Notes: generated by a model from the letters alone, not told the origin. DNA of 64,000 bases from CAVSNH01 sp963729275 (GCA_963729275.1 CAVSNH010000005.1:1-64000); one strand, 5' to 3'; counted from the first letter of the stretch, positions 53,821-62,253 are shown. A program made the numbers and translations.

Positions 53821-55119
53821 TTACGCCGACCGGGCCAAACGCAGGCCGGAGAATGGCCAGCGGGCGGACGGGGCGAAGAAGTTGCGGTAGGTGGCCCGCA
53901 CATGGCCGGGCGGTGTCACGCACGAGCCGCCTCGCAGCACGTACTGATTGACCATGAACTTGCCGTTGTACTCGCCGACGGCACCGGGGGCGGGCACGAA
54001 GCCGGGGTAGGGGGCGTACGCCGACGAGGTCCATTGCCAGACGCCCCCGAGGAGGCTCGGGGGGCCGTCGTCCGGCGCCGGGAGCGGCTGGAGCAGGTCC
54101 TGGTCGAGGAAGTTGGGCGCCGGTCGACCCGGCCGGTGGCCGGTGCGCCCGCCCTCCAGGGCGGGCGTCGAGCTCTCAACGGCCACCTCCCACTCGGCCT
54201 CGGTGGGCAGCCGGGCACCGGCCCACCGGGCGAAGGCGTCCGCCTCGTAGTAGCTCACGTGGCAGACCGGACGGCCCGGGTCGATCGCCACCGGCCCGCC
54301 CAGGCTGAACTCCTGCCATTCGCCGTCCGCCTGCCACCAGTAGAGGGGGCCCTCCCACCCTTCGGCCTGGATGGTGGCCCAGCCGTCGGACAGCCACAGG
54401 TCGGGCCGGTGGTAGCCGTGGTCGTCGATGAACTCGAGCCACTGGCCGCAGTTCACCAGCTGATCGCTCAGGGCGAAGGGCTCGAGGTACACGCGGTGGC
54501 GGGGGAACTCGTTGTCGAAGCCGAAGCCGTCGCCCCGGTGGCCGATCTCGCAGACGCCGCCGGGGTGGGCCGTCCAGGTCGTGGAGCGGGCCGCCGAGGG
54601 GGTGCCCTCTTCGAGCAGCCGGTAGGCCGGCAGGGTCGGGTTGCACCAGAGGACGTGCTTGATGTCCATGAGCAGCAGCTCCTGGTGTTGCTGCTCATGG
54701 TGGGTCCCGAGCTCGACGAGCGACGCCACCGACTCGTCGGCGGCCGCATCGAGGAGCCGGTCCATGGCCTCGTCCACGTGCTCCCGGTAGCGCGTGATCT
54801 CGGCGGCGCCGGGCCGGGACAGAAGACCGCGCTCGGGGCGAGGATGTCGGGCACCAACCCCTTCGTAGTAGGAGTTGAAGAGGAACCCGTAGGCCGAGTC
54901 CAGGGTGCGGTAACCGACCCGGTGGGGGACGAGGACGAACGTCTCGAAGAACCAGCTCGTGTGGGCCCGGTGCCATTTGGTCGGGCTGACGTCGGGCATC
55001 GACTGGACCGTCTGATCCTCCGGGGACAGCGGTGCGGCCAACTGCTCGGTGAGGGATCGCACGGCCTCGTACCGCACGGAGAGGTCCTGGTGCTGGGTCG
55101 CGCTCAGCAGATCGGCCAT
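53821..55119 (-). CDS. egtB: Ergothioneine biosynthesis sulfoxide synthase EgtB
   Basis: Non-heme iron enzyme that joins hercynine to a cysteine-containing thiol with O2. The 432-residue protein has an N-terminal DinB-like domain with WHRAHTSWFFETFVL and the iron motif HHEQQHQE (HX3HXE). A C-terminal formylglycine-synthase-like domain follows, with RLPTEAEWEVAVE, GGVWQWTSSAYAPYPGF and VLRGGSCVTPPGHVR. The start ATG 55119 follows GGAAGGG. Whether it uses gamma-glutamylcysteine or cysteine cannot be decided, but the missing egtA and egtC make the question open. Confidence 0.95.
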   Translation of the reverse strand: MADLLSATQHQDLSVRYEAVRSLTEQLAAPLSPEDQTVQSMPDVSPTKWHRAHTSWFFETFVLVPHRVGYRTLDSAYGFLFNSYYEGVGARHPRPERGLLSRPGAAEITRYREHVDEAMDRLLDAAADESVASLVELGTHHEQQHQELLLMDIKHVLWCNPTLPAYRLLEEGTPSAARSTTWTAHPGGVCEIGHRGDGFGFDNEFPRHRVYLEPFALSDQLVNCGQWLEFIDDHGYHRPDLWLSDGWATIQAEGWEGPLYWWQADGEWQEFSLGGPVAIDPGRPVCHVSYYEADAFARWAGARLPTEAEWEVAVESSTPALEGGRTGHRPGRPAPNFLDQDLLQPLPAPDDGPPSLLGGVWQWTSSAYAPYPGFVPAPGAVGEYNGKFMVNQYVLRGGSCVTPPGHVRATYRNFFAPSARWPFSGLRLARSA

Positions 55120-55346
55120 TCCCGTCCCTTCCTGCTCCCCGTGGCATCCACGACGGCCTTGGGCACGGCCGCCGGGGGACGGCCACAACTTACCCGGAAG
55201 CGCCGCGGCGCCACCCTGGGGTGGGGTTCGCCGGCGGACCAGGAGGGGAGGCCGGACGAGCCCAGGACCAGGGCGAGCGTGTCGCCGTGCCCGGCCCGTG
55301 AGCGCCGGCAGCCGCCGGCTGTGAACAGGTACGAGCCGGTGGGAGC

Positions 55347-55380
55347 GGCGGTGGAGAGCCGGCGGTGGAGAGCCGGCGGT
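55347..55380 (+). repeat. 14-nt tandem repeat reaching into the tRNA 3' end
   Basis: GGCGGTGGAGAGCC occurs at 55347-55360 and 55361-55374, with a partial third copy. The last part coincides with the acceptor end of the minus-strand tRNA, so the tRNA 3' end is partly duplicated downstream. Confidence 0.75.
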
Positions 55381-55443
55381 GGGAATCGAACCCACGACCT
55401 GACGATTACAAGTCGTCTGCGCTACCAACTGCGCCACACCGGC
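55371..55443 (-). tRNA. tRNA-Thr (anticodon TGT)
   Basis: On the minus strand the acceptor GCCGGTG pairs with CGCCGGC, including one G-U pair. The anticodon stem GACGA/TCGTC encloses CTTGTAA with anticodon TGT (complement of 55418-55420), and the T-stem GTGGG/CCCAC is intact. The CCA end is not encoded. It reads ACA. Confidence 0.95.
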
Positions 55444-55510
55444 GGGGACTGGTGGTGACCGTCCGTCTGCGAGTGTAGGGCGGTCGGGATCGGGCGCTGG
55501 GCTGCCGGCA

Positions 55511-55570
55511 CGGCCATCGACGGCCATCGACGGCTATCGAACGCCATCGACCGCCATCGACCGCCGAATC
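55511..55570. repeat. 10-bp periodic tandem repeat, CGGCCATCGA type
   Basis: Five consecutive 10-nt units (CGGCCATCGA twice, then CGGCTATCGA, ACGCCATCGA and CCGCCATCGA) plus a partial sixth lie between the tRNA and the LytR_C gene. The period equals about one helical turn. Confidence 0.9.
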
Positions 55571-55648
55571 GATCATCCGAGGCTCACGGCCACCGCAGGT
55601 TTTTCCGCTGCTTGCGCCTTCCACCGTCGATTGGCAGGCTTGCGCCCG

Positions 55649-56275
55649 GTGGACCCCCCCTCGGATAACGACGAGCGACCCTCGTCCGGTAGCCCTCGAT
55701 CGCGCGTGGGTGAGTTCCCGATAGTGCGGGCCGGCCTGGTGCTGGTCCTCTTCGTGGTGGCGACCGTGCTGCTCTTGGCCACCATCCATCCCTCCCGGGC
55801 CGCTGTCGCCTCCAGTGCTGTCAGCGTCACGACGACGTCGACCAGTACACCCACCCACACCAAAAAAACGGGGCACCACCACGTCACGACGACCACGGTT
55901 CCCAGTCGGCCGCCGGCCGACGTGCCCGTGCTCGTGGCCAACGGCGCCGGTGTGACCGGTGCGGCCGCCGCCTTCACGGCTCGCCTGCAGGCTGCGGGTT
56001 GGACCACCTTGACGCCGACCAACGCCACGATCATGGTCCCCTCCTCGCACGTCTACTACGTGGCCGGACAGGAACCGTCGGCCGCCGCCGTGGCCGTAGA
56101 CCTCCATCTGCCCCCGACGGTGGTGGCGCCGTACACCACGGCGGCTCCGGTCAGCTCCATCGGGACGGCCGACGTTTTGGTGGTCCTCGGTCCAGACCTG
56201 GCCACCCCGTCGTCGGTGTCGACCGCGCCGACGACGACGTCGACGACCGCGGCCGGGACTTCGGCGACCGGCTGA
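55649..56275 (+). CDS. LytR C-terminal-domain membrane protein
   Basis: The 208-residue protein has a short cytosolic N-terminus, one transmembrane helix (VRAGLVLVLFVVATVLLLATI near residues 28-48) and a Thr/Ser/His-rich linker. An extracytoplasmic LytR_C domain follows, with VPVLVANGAGVTGAAAAFTARLQAAGW and TADVLVVLGPDLA, and a Thr-rich tail ends it. Such domains accompany LCP cell-wall glycopolymer ligases; the LCP catalytic domain itself is missing here, so this is a stand-alone accessory. The start is uncertain (GTG 55649 or TTG 55631). Confidence 0.82.
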   Translation: MDPPSDNDERPSSGSPRSRVGEFPIVRAGLVLVLFVVATVLLLATIHPSRAAVASSAVSVTTTSTSTPTHTKKTGHHHVTTTTVPSRPPADVPVLVANGAGVTGAAAAFTARLQAAGWTTLTPTNATIMVPSSHVYYVAGQEPSAAAVAVDLHLPPTVVAPYTTAAPVSSIGTADVLVVLGPDLATPSSVSTAPTTTSTTAAGTSATG

Positions 56276-56280
56276 GCTTC

Positions 56281-56396
56281 GACCTGCCCGACCTGCCCGA
56301 CCTGCCCGACTCGCCCGACCTGCCCGACCTGCCCGACCTGCCCGACTCGCCCGACCTGCCCGACTCGCCCGACCTGTTGGACCTGTCGGACCTGCC
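56281..56396 (+). repeat. 9-nt repeats GACCTGCCC / GACTCGCCC
   Basis: About a dozen 9-nt units with two variants are arranged irregularly. If translated in the otsB frame they give a DLPDLPDSP-type peptide. They lie between the LytR_C stop and the conserved OtsB domain. Confidence 0.9.
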
Positions 56397-57180
56397 CCAT
56401 CCGGCGTTGGCCGCGCTCCTCAGGGACCCTTCGGCGACGGCCATCGTGGCCGACTACGACGGCACGCTCTCACCGATCGTGGAGGACCCCGACGAGGCAC
56501 GGCCGGTCGCGGGGACGGTCGAGGTCCTCGGCCGTCTGGGCGCCGCCTTCGGCGTGGTGGCCGTCGTCTCCGGTCGGCGCCTCGCTTTCCTGCTCGACCA
56601 GCTACGAGGGGTGCCGCCCTCGGTCCGGATGGTCGGCCTCTACGGTCTCGAATGGCGCGGTCCTGACGGCACGGTCGTCGATCCCGCGGCTCGTAGCTGG
56701 GTGCCGGTGGTGGAGGAGGTGGCCGATCGGCTGCGGTCAGCGGCGCCGCCGGGTGTGCGGGTGGAGGACAAGGAGCTCGGGGTCACCGTGCACTGGCGGC
56801 GGGCACCGGACATGGCGTCGTGGGCGGAGGCGACGGTACGCCACGAAGCCGACCGTTCCGGGTTGCGGGCCCAGCCCGGCAAGATGGCCATCGAGTTGCG
56901 CCTGCCTCTCGAGGTCGACAAGGGGACGGCGCTGCGGGAGCTGATCGCCCCCTGCTCGGCGGCTTGCTACCTGGGGGACGACACCGGGGACCTTCCCGCC
57001 TTCGCCGCCCTCACCGAGGCTGCCGAACGAGGGATGGAGACCGTGTCGGTCGCCGTCGCCGGTGCCGACACGCCGCCGCAGGTCACAGAGGCCGTCGACT
57101 TCACCCTCGGCGGACCCGAGGAGGCGCTCGACCTGCTCCGCCGGCTGGCCGAGCTAGGGGAGCGGCGGCACCCGGCATGA
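56377..57180 (+). CDS. otsB: Trehalose-6-phosphate phosphatase
   Basis: It removes phosphate from trehalose 6-phosphate. HAD motif I is IVADYDGTLSPIVEDPDEA near residue 27; VVAVVSGRRLAFL and GLYGLEWRG are typical of OtsB; the late motifs are KGTALRELI and YLGDDTGDLPAF. TTG 56377 gives 267 residues, the normal OtsB length. A CTG at 56272 overlapping the previous stop (CTGA), which would translate the upstream repeats, and a TTG at 56407 are alternatives. The gene converges on otsA, with 67 bp between the stops. Confidence 0.92.
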   Translation: MDLSDLPHPALAALLRDPSATAIVADYDGTLSPIVEDPDEARPVAGTVEVLGRLGAAFGVVAVVSGRRLAFLLDQLRGVPPSVRMVGLYGLEWRGPDGTVVDPAARSWVPVVEEVADRLRSAAPPGVRVEDKELGVTVHWRRAPDMASWAEATVRHEADRSGLRAQPGKMAIELRLPLEVDKGTALRELIAPCSAACYLGDDTGDLPAFAALTEAAERGMETVSVAVAGADTPPQVTEAVDFTLGGPEEALDLLRRLAELGERRHPA

Positions 57181-57247
57181 CGACCGTGTTGGGGGCGGCA
57201 CGTCCACGACGGTGGGGACACGCGACCGCCCGACGGCCGGGGTCGGT

Positions 57248-58681
57248 TCAGCCGGCTGCCCGTAGCTGGTCGGCCAACCAATCCGCCGGCCGCCGGGCGG
57301 TGATCAGTCGCCGTAGGGCGGCCGCCCGCTGGGCCCGCTCGCCGGGCTCCATGTTCAGGGCCCGGGCCAGGACGGCGGCCGTGCCCGAGACGTCGAAGGG
57401 GTTGACCTCGAGCGCGGCCTCACCGAGCTCCTCGAAGGCTCCGGCCTCGCGGGAGAGGGCGAGCACCCCGTCTCGCTGGTTGATGAGGGGTCCCTCCTTG
57501 GCCACGAGGTTGAGCCCGTCCCGGACGGGGTTGACCAAGAGCACATCGGACCGGGACAGGGCAGCCAACGAGCGCGGGTAGTCGTCCTCCACCTTGAGCA
57601 CGATGGGTGTCCAGTCCGCCGTCGCCCACCGTTCATTGATTCGGGCCACGGTCGACTCGACCTCGTTTCGGTACCCCACGTACTCGGCCAGGCCCTGTCT
57701 CGTCAGATAGGTCATGGCCAAGAACAGCACCCGGCCGCGGAGTCGGCGGTCGGACTCGAGCAACTCGTCAAAGGCCCAGAAGCCCCGTAGCAGGTTCTTG
57801 GACAGCTCCATCCGGTCCACCCGGGTGATCACCAGCCGGTCGTCGTCGCCGATTTGCTCGTCGAGCTGACGGCGGGCCTCGACTGCCGGCGCCTGGTCGG
57901 CCTCTTGTCGGAGCCGGTCGACGTCCGGGGCGAGCGGTGAGACGAAGACGGGGGGTCCCTCGCCTGGCCGACCGACGCCGTCGGCCGCGAACGGACCGAG
58001 CTCGCGCTGCGAGGCGCGATAGCCGGCCGCCCAGCGGGCGGTGTGGAATCCGCAGGCCGTGAACCCGGCCATGCCGTCGAGGAGCTCGACGGCGGTGGAG
58101 GTGGGCAACATGCGGAGCACCGACGGGTCGGCGAAAGGGGTGTGGGTGAAGTGGACGGTCCGCAGGTCCGGGCGAACGGTCGCCAGCTCGGGGCCGAGCA
58201 GGTTCAGGTGGTAGTCCTGGACGAGGACCCGCCCGCCTTCCGGCGCCACCTTGGCCACCCTTTCGGCGAACTGCTGGTTGAGCTCTCGGTAGGCGTCCCA
58301 TGCCTCGGCCCAGTGCCGGTCGTTGCGCGGCCGGCGTGCGGCGTCGAAGAGGTGGTGGTGCGAGAACCAGAGCGCGGCGTTGCAGACGACGTTGTAGGAG
58401 AGGTCGTACACCACCGGGTCGGGCTCGACGAGCTCGAGGCGCAGGCCATCGGCCGTCATGAGGCCGTCGGACACCGCCTGGCGGTCAGCCGGCCCCATGG
58501 CAGAGGCGACCCAGGTCGCGCCGGTACCGAGGACCAAGGGTGCAAGAGTCCCCGCCACGCCGCCACCGGCCTTGCCTGCGACCGGCTTTCCGTCCTCCAT
58601 GTGGAAGGCGAGGGGTCCCCGGTTGGAGACGAGCACCGTGTCGGCGAGACTTCCGTCTCGACCCGCGGGGCCTCCGACCAT
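57248..58681 (-). CDS. otsA: Trehalose-6-phosphate synthase
   Basis: GT20 glycosyltransferase that makes trehalose 6-phosphate from a nucleotide-glucose and glucose 6-phosphate. The 477-residue protein has VLVSNRGPLAFHMEDG at the N-terminus, VLVQDYHLNLLGPELATVRPD, HFTHTPFADPSVLRMLP, and VTRVDRMELSKNLLRGF for the donor site. VNPVRDGLNLVAKEGPLINQ follows. Together with the convergent otsB it completes the two-step pathway to trehalose, an osmoprotectant. Confidence 0.95.
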   Translation of the reverse strand: MVGGPAGRDGSLADTVLVSNRGPLAFHMEDGKPVAGKAGGGVAGTLAPLVLGTGATWVASAMGPADRQAVSDGLMTADGLRLELVEPDPVVYDLSYNVVCNAALWFSHHHLFDAARRPRNDRHWAEAWDAYRELNQQFAERVAKVAPEGGRVLVQDYHLNLLGPELATVRPDLRTVHFTHTPFADPSVLRMLPTSTAVELLDGMAGFTACGFHTARWAAGYRASQRELGPFAADGVGRPGEGPPVFVSPLAPDVDRLRQEADQAPAVEARRQLDEQIGDDDRLVITRVDRMELSKNLLRGFWAFDELLESDRRLRGRVLFLAMTYLTRQGLAEYVGYRNEVESTVARINERWATADWTPIVLKVEDDYPRSLAALSRSDVLLVNPVRDGLNLVAKEGPLINQRDGVLALSREAGAFEELGEAALEVNPFDVSGTAAVLARALNMEPGERAQRAAALRRLITARRPADWLADQLRAAG

Positions 58682-58799
58682 GTGGTGACGCTACCCCCCG
58701 CACTCTCATGTCGAACGAGACCCAGGTCAGGTGGCATGCCCGCCCGCGCTCTGCTCGTGTCGCTCGACGGACCGCATGAGGCCTGAAGCAGTGGGAGCC

Positions 58800-58836
58800 T
58801 TGACAAGGAAGTGAGTAACCACTAACAATGGAAGCA
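58800..58836 (+). promoter_or_regulatory. Consensus promoter with probable TetR operator, leaderless
   Basis: TTGACA (58800-58805) and TAACAA (58823-58828) are 17 nt apart, and the -10 ends 7 nt before the ATG of the TetR gene. The spacer holds AGTGAGTAACCACT (58810-58823), an imperfect palindrome with AGTG/CACT arms, well placed to be the repressor's own operator. Confidence 0.65.
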
Positions 58837-59462
58837 TGGTTCCGGGCCGCCAGACCGCCGACGAACGGCGAGCGTCGGTCTTGGCCGCGGCCGTGACCGA
58901 GTTCGCCCGCAATGGCTATGCCGGAACCTCGACCGAGGCCATCGCCCAGCGGGCCGGCATTTCCCAGCCCTACCTGTTCCGCCTGTTCGGCACCAAGAAG
59001 GACCTCTTCGTGGCCACCTACGACCTGGTGGCGGACCGAATCGTGCGCACCATGACGACGGCCTGTGGGGACCTCACGGGCGAGGAGGCCATCGCCGCCA
59101 TGGGATCGGCCTACCTCGAGCTCATGCAGGACCCGGACGTGCTCCAGGTCCAGCTGCACGGCTTCGCCGCCGCACCCGGTGATACGGACATCGCCGAGAG
59201 CTGCCGGCGGACCTTCGAGGTCCTCTGGAACTTCGTCCACGACCGGACAGGTTTGCCCGACGACGAGATCCGGACGTTCTTCTCTATGGGCATGATGATC
59301 AACGTCATGTCGGCCATCGACCTCCTGTCCGTCTCGGACCACTGGGCCCAGAGCTTCTGCCCCGAGCCCGAGAAAGCCCTAGCCATCGTGGCGGCGGCCA
59401 AAGCCGCTGCCGCCACCCGTCAGGCCGCCCGCGTGGTCGAAGCCGAGGAGGTCCCCGCATGA
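58836..59462 (+). CDS. TetR family repressor of the adjacent MFS transporter
   Basis: The 208-residue protein has an N-terminal helix-turn-helix (LAAAVTEFARNGYAGTSTEAIAQRAGISQPYLFRLFGTKKDLF) and a C-terminal ligand domain with GFAAAPGDTDIAESCRRTFEVLW. It overlaps the transporter gene by an ATGA, so both come from one transcript. The operator-like palindrome in the promoter suggests autoregulation of the pair, with relief by the transporter's substrate. That mode is known for many TetR-DHA2 pairs and is inferred here. Confidence 0.92.
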   Translation: MVPGRQTADERRASVLAAAVTEFARNGYAGTSTEAIAQRAGISQPYLFRLFGTKKDLFVATYDLVADRIVRTMTTACGDLTGEEAIAAMGSAYLELMQDPDVLQVQLHGFAAAPGDTDIAESCRRTFEVLWNFVHDRTGLPDDEIRTFFSMGMMINVMSAIDLLSVSDHWAQSFCPEPEKALAIVAAAKAAAATRQAARVVEAEEVPA

Positions 59463-61102
59463 CCCAGCTCGTGCCTCTTTTTTTGTCCCAGCAAGTTAGT
59501 GATCGATCACAATCGAAACGCTGGTCGACCGTGCGTGCGCCGGTTCGCCGGGATCGCCGGGATCGCCGGGATCGCCGGCCGCGCCAGGGTGGACCGCCGG
59601 CCAGCGCGCCGGAGGTCGGGCGGAAGGCAGGCGGGGGCCGGGCGGGCGTCTGGGCCATCGTGATCACCGGTCTCGCGCTGTTCATGGCCTCGCTCGACAA
59701 CCTGGTCGTGTCGTCGGCGCTGCCGGTCATCCGGGTGCGGTTGCACGCCGGGCTCTCGGGCCTCGAATGGACGGTGAACGCCTACACCCTCACCTTCGCC
59801 GTGCTGTTGCTCGCCGCCGCGGTGGTCGGTGACCGCTTCGGCCGTCGCCGAGTCTTCATCATCGGCATCGCCACCTTCACCATTTCCTCGGCCGCTGCCG
59901 CCATGGCCCCGAGCATCGCCGTGCTGGTCGCCGCCCGCGCTGTCCAGGGAGCCGGGGGAGCCATGATCATGCCGCTCTCCCTCACTCTTCTGAGCAACGC
60001 CGTTCCCGCCGAGCGACGGAACGCGGCCCTCGGACTGTGGGGTGCCATCGGGGGGACGGCCGTTGCCCTCGGCCCGTTGGTGGGCGGCGCGGTGGTCACT
60101 GGGCTCTCGTGGCAGTACATCTTCTGGCTCAACGTGCCCATCGGCGTGGTGCTGGTCCCGCTGGCGTGGTCGCGCTTGCGGGAGTCGAAGGGGGAGCACA
60201 AGCCGCTCGACCCGGTCGGGATCGTGTTGGCCAGCACCGGCCTCTTCGGTGTCGTGCTCGCCCTCGTGCGAGGCAACGCCCACGGCTGGACGAGCCTGTC
60301 GGTGGCCGGATCCTTCGCCCTCGGCTGTTTGGCGCTGGCCGGGTTCGTCAGCTGGGAGCTGCGCTCTCGGCACCCAATGCTCGACCTTCGACTGTTCCGC
60401 CTGCGTGGGTTCACCGCCATCAACGTGACGGCACTCCTCTTCAGCTTCGGGATGTTCGGAGCCATCTTCTTCCTCATCCAATTCCTCCAGACGGTGCAGG
60501 GTTATTCGCCGCTGGCGTCGGGGATCCGGGTCCTGCCGTGGACGGCCATGCCCATGCTCCTCGCCCCCGGGGTCGGAGTGCTGGCCGAACGACGGGGTGG
60601 GAAGCCGCTCATCGTGGTCGGCCTGTTCCTCCAAGCCATCGGCTTGGCCTGGTTGGTCTCCATCATCAGTCCGACCACCCCCTACGCCGAGATGATCGCC
60701 CCCTTCGTCGTGTGCGGCGTGGGCATGTCCCTGTTCTTCGTGCCCCTCGCCGGGCTGGCGCTCGGCACCGTCCCTACCGCGCTCGAAGGTGTGGCGTCGG
60801 GCACGAACAGCGCCTTTCGCGAGCTCGGCGGCGTGCTCGGCATCGCCGTGCTCGGAGCCGTCTTCAGCACCTATGGCGGCTACCGCTCCGGCCAGGACTT
60901 CGTCGCCGGGATGACGCCGGCCGTCTACGTCGGCGCCGCCGTGGTGGCCGTCGGGGCGGTCGCTGCCCTGCTCGTGCCCGGGCGTCGCCGGCTGGCCGCC
61001 AGCCGCCGGCTGGTCAACGTCGATCTCTCACAGCCGTCCGGTGCCACCACCGGGTCCGAGGCCATCGGCCCGGTGGCGGAGCCGGCGTGCGCCGGGTCGT
61101 GA
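59459..61102 (+). CDS. MFS drug:H+ antiporter, DHA2 (EmrB/QacA) type
   Basis: Export permease of 547 residues with about 14 transmembrane helices. The first helix reads IVITGLALFMASLDNLVVSSALP, followed by WTVNAYTLTFAVLLLAAAVVGDRFGRRRVF (motif A) and RAVQGAGGAMIMPLSLTLLS (motif C region), then GLWGAIGGTAVALGPLVGG. The first 65 residues are unusually long and basic, with an RRDRRDRRDRR stretch made by repeats at DNA level; a start nearer the first helix is possible. The substrate is unknown. Confidence 0.93.
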   Translation: MTQLVPLFLSQQVSDRSQSKRWSTVRAPVRRDRRDRRDRRPRQGGPPASAPEVGRKAGGGRAGVWAIVITGLALFMASLDNLVVSSALPVIRVRLHAGLSGLEWTVNAYTLTFAVLLLAAAVVGDRFGRRRVFIIGIATFTISSAAAAMAPSIAVLVAARAVQGAGGAMIMPLSLTLLSNAVPAERRNAALGLWGAIGGTAVALGPLVGGAVVTGLSWQYIFWLNVPIGVVLVPLAWSRLRESKGEHKPLDPVGIVLASTGLFGVVLALVRGNAHGWTSLSVAGSFALGCLALAGFVSWELRSRHPMLDLRLFRLRGFTAINVTALLFSFGMFGAIFFLIQFLQTVQGYSPLASGIRVLPWTAMPMLLAPGVGVLAERRGGKPLIVVGLFLQAIGLAWLVSIISPTTPYAEMIAPFVVCGVGMSLFFVPLAGLALGTVPTALEGVASGTNSAFRELGGVLGIAVLGAVFSTYGGYRSGQDFVAGMTPAVYVGAAVVAVGAVAALLVPGRRRLAASRRLVNVDLSQPSGATTGSEAIGPVAEPACAGS

Positions 61103-61184
61103 GCTCTGGCGCTGTCCTCCCCGACGGGCGCGGCGTCCTCCGGTTGTGGTTGGCCGAGCCGGACCCAGATCGGGGTCGACGAGC

Positions 61185-62006
61185 TCAGTCGGGCGTGATC
61201 AGACCCGAGCGTTCGAGGGCCACTCGCAGGATGTCGGTGGCCTGGGGGCGGAGCTCGACCAGCGGCCGATTGCGGTGGGCCCGGGTCCCGAGATCGACCT
61301 GGGCCACGGCGGCGGCTCCGTACTGGGCGGCGACGTCGACGAGCAGCGCCAGCTCGACGGCGTAACCGTCGGCGAAGCCGCATCGCTCGAGGTCACCCCG
61401 GTGAGCGGCGGTCTCGCCGGCCAAGGGCTGGACGATGCCCGAGAGCTGTGGGAAGAGGAGGTCGATCAACGGCCGGGCCACGAGCTCGGTCACGCGGCCG
61501 CCGCCATCGGGGGCACCGTCGAGCGGGCGCCGGTAGTGCGCCTTGACCAGACGGACCCCGTCGTCGACCAGCAGGGGCCCGAGGAGCCCGGTGACGAAGT
61601 GGGGCCCGAAATTGGTGACGTCGGCGTCCACGAAGACGACCAGGTCCCCCGTACTCGCCTCGAGGGCCGTGCGCATGGCCTGGCCTTTCCCGCCGCCCCC
61701 GGCCCGATTGGCGATGACCGTGGCCCCGTTCGCCTCGGCCACGGCCGCGGTGTCGTCGGTGGACCCGTCGTCGACCACGAGGACCTCGTCGACGAGCCCG
61801 AAGCCCGACTGGCGCCCGGTCATCTCGACCACGGTCCGGACCACGTCGCCGACCGTCGAGGCCTCGTCCCGGGCCGGGACGCACACCGACACCGTGTGGT
61901 CGCCCTTGAGCGGCGACAGCCGCTCGACCGTGAAGTCGGTGTGGTCGAACCGGCGCGCCGCGGGCCGGGTCGAAGGAGCTTCGGGCATGGCCACATCATC
62001 GCTCAT
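61185..62006 (-). CDS. gpgS: Glucosyl-3-phosphoglycerate synthase
   Basis: GT81-type glycosyltransferase that makes glucosyl-3-phosphoglycerate, precursor of glucosylglycerate and methylglucose lipopolysaccharides. The 273-residue protein has VSVCVPARDEASTVGDVVRTV, the strand VDEVLVVDDGSTDDTA, GGGGKGQAMRTALEAS, the metal motif VFVDADVTNFGPHFV and the acceptor-site segment PLAGETAAHRGDLE. It is somewhat shorter than mycobacterial GpgS. The ATG at 62006 gives MSDDVAMPEAP; MPEAP at 61988 is an alternative. It is divergent from the riboswitch-controlled thrC operon. Confidence 0.9.
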   Translation of the reverse strand: MSDDVAMPEAPSTRPAARRFDHTDFTVERLSPLKGDHTVSVCVPARDEASTVGDVVRTVVEMTGRQSGFGLVDEVLVVDDGSTDDTAAVAEANGATVIANRAGGGGKGQAMRTALEASTGDLVVFVDADVTNFGPHFVTGLLGPLLVDDGVRLVKAHYRRPLDGAPDGGGRVTELVARPLIDLLFPQLSGIVQPLAGETAAHRGDLERCGFADGYAVELALLVDVAAQYGAAAVAQVDLGTRAHRNRPLVELRPQATDILRVALERSGLITPD

Positions 62007-62106
62007 GCCCTGGTGCCCCGGACCTCGAACGGGCTCGGACGGACACCCGCGGCGAGGGGCGGCGAAGCGCTCACGAGGGACGATGTCCGCAGCCGTGCCC
62101 CATTGA

Positions 62107-62135
62107 TTGACGCCTCTTGTGCAATCGGGCACAAT
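62107..62135 (+). promoter_or_regulatory. thrC promoter with palindromic operator in the spacer
   Basis: TTGACG (62107-62112) and CACAAT (62130-62135) are 17 nt apart and start transcription near 62142, the first base of the riboswitch P1 helix. A perfect inverted repeat, TTGTGC-N6-GCACAA (62117-62134), fills the spacer and overlaps the -10, as a repressor site would. Confidence 0.65.
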
Positions 62136-62140
62136 GGACG

Positions 62141-62248
62141 GCATCATCCAGAGCGGCTGAGGGACCGGGCCCAGCGACGCCGCGGCAACCAGAGTGCATT
62201 CGGCTCACGCCATGCACGCCAGGTGCCAATGCCCGAGCGATGAGGAGA
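62141..62248 (+). ncRNA. SAM-I (S-box) riboswitch controlling the thrC-like operon
   Basis: The 5' half carries the S-box core CAGAGCGGCTGAGGGACCGG, then GGCCC, GCGACGCC and CGGCAACC. The 3' half has AGGTGCCAAT after a P3 hairpin (GTGCAT 62194-62199 with ATGCAC 62212-62217). P1 pairs 62142-62148 with 62239-62245 with one mismatch. The P1 3' strand GATGAGG includes the Shine-Dalgarno GAGGAG (62242-62247) of the next gene, so ligand binding should block translation initiation. S-box RNAs normally shut off methionine, cysteine or SAM synthesis genes. Confidence 0.85.
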
Positions 62249-62253
62249 ATGCC

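Noticed and set aside
57193..57231. GGGCGG/CCGCCC hairpin between otsB and otsA
   Set aside because: Six-base arms with a 27-nt loop and no U-tract; expected by chance at this GC content.
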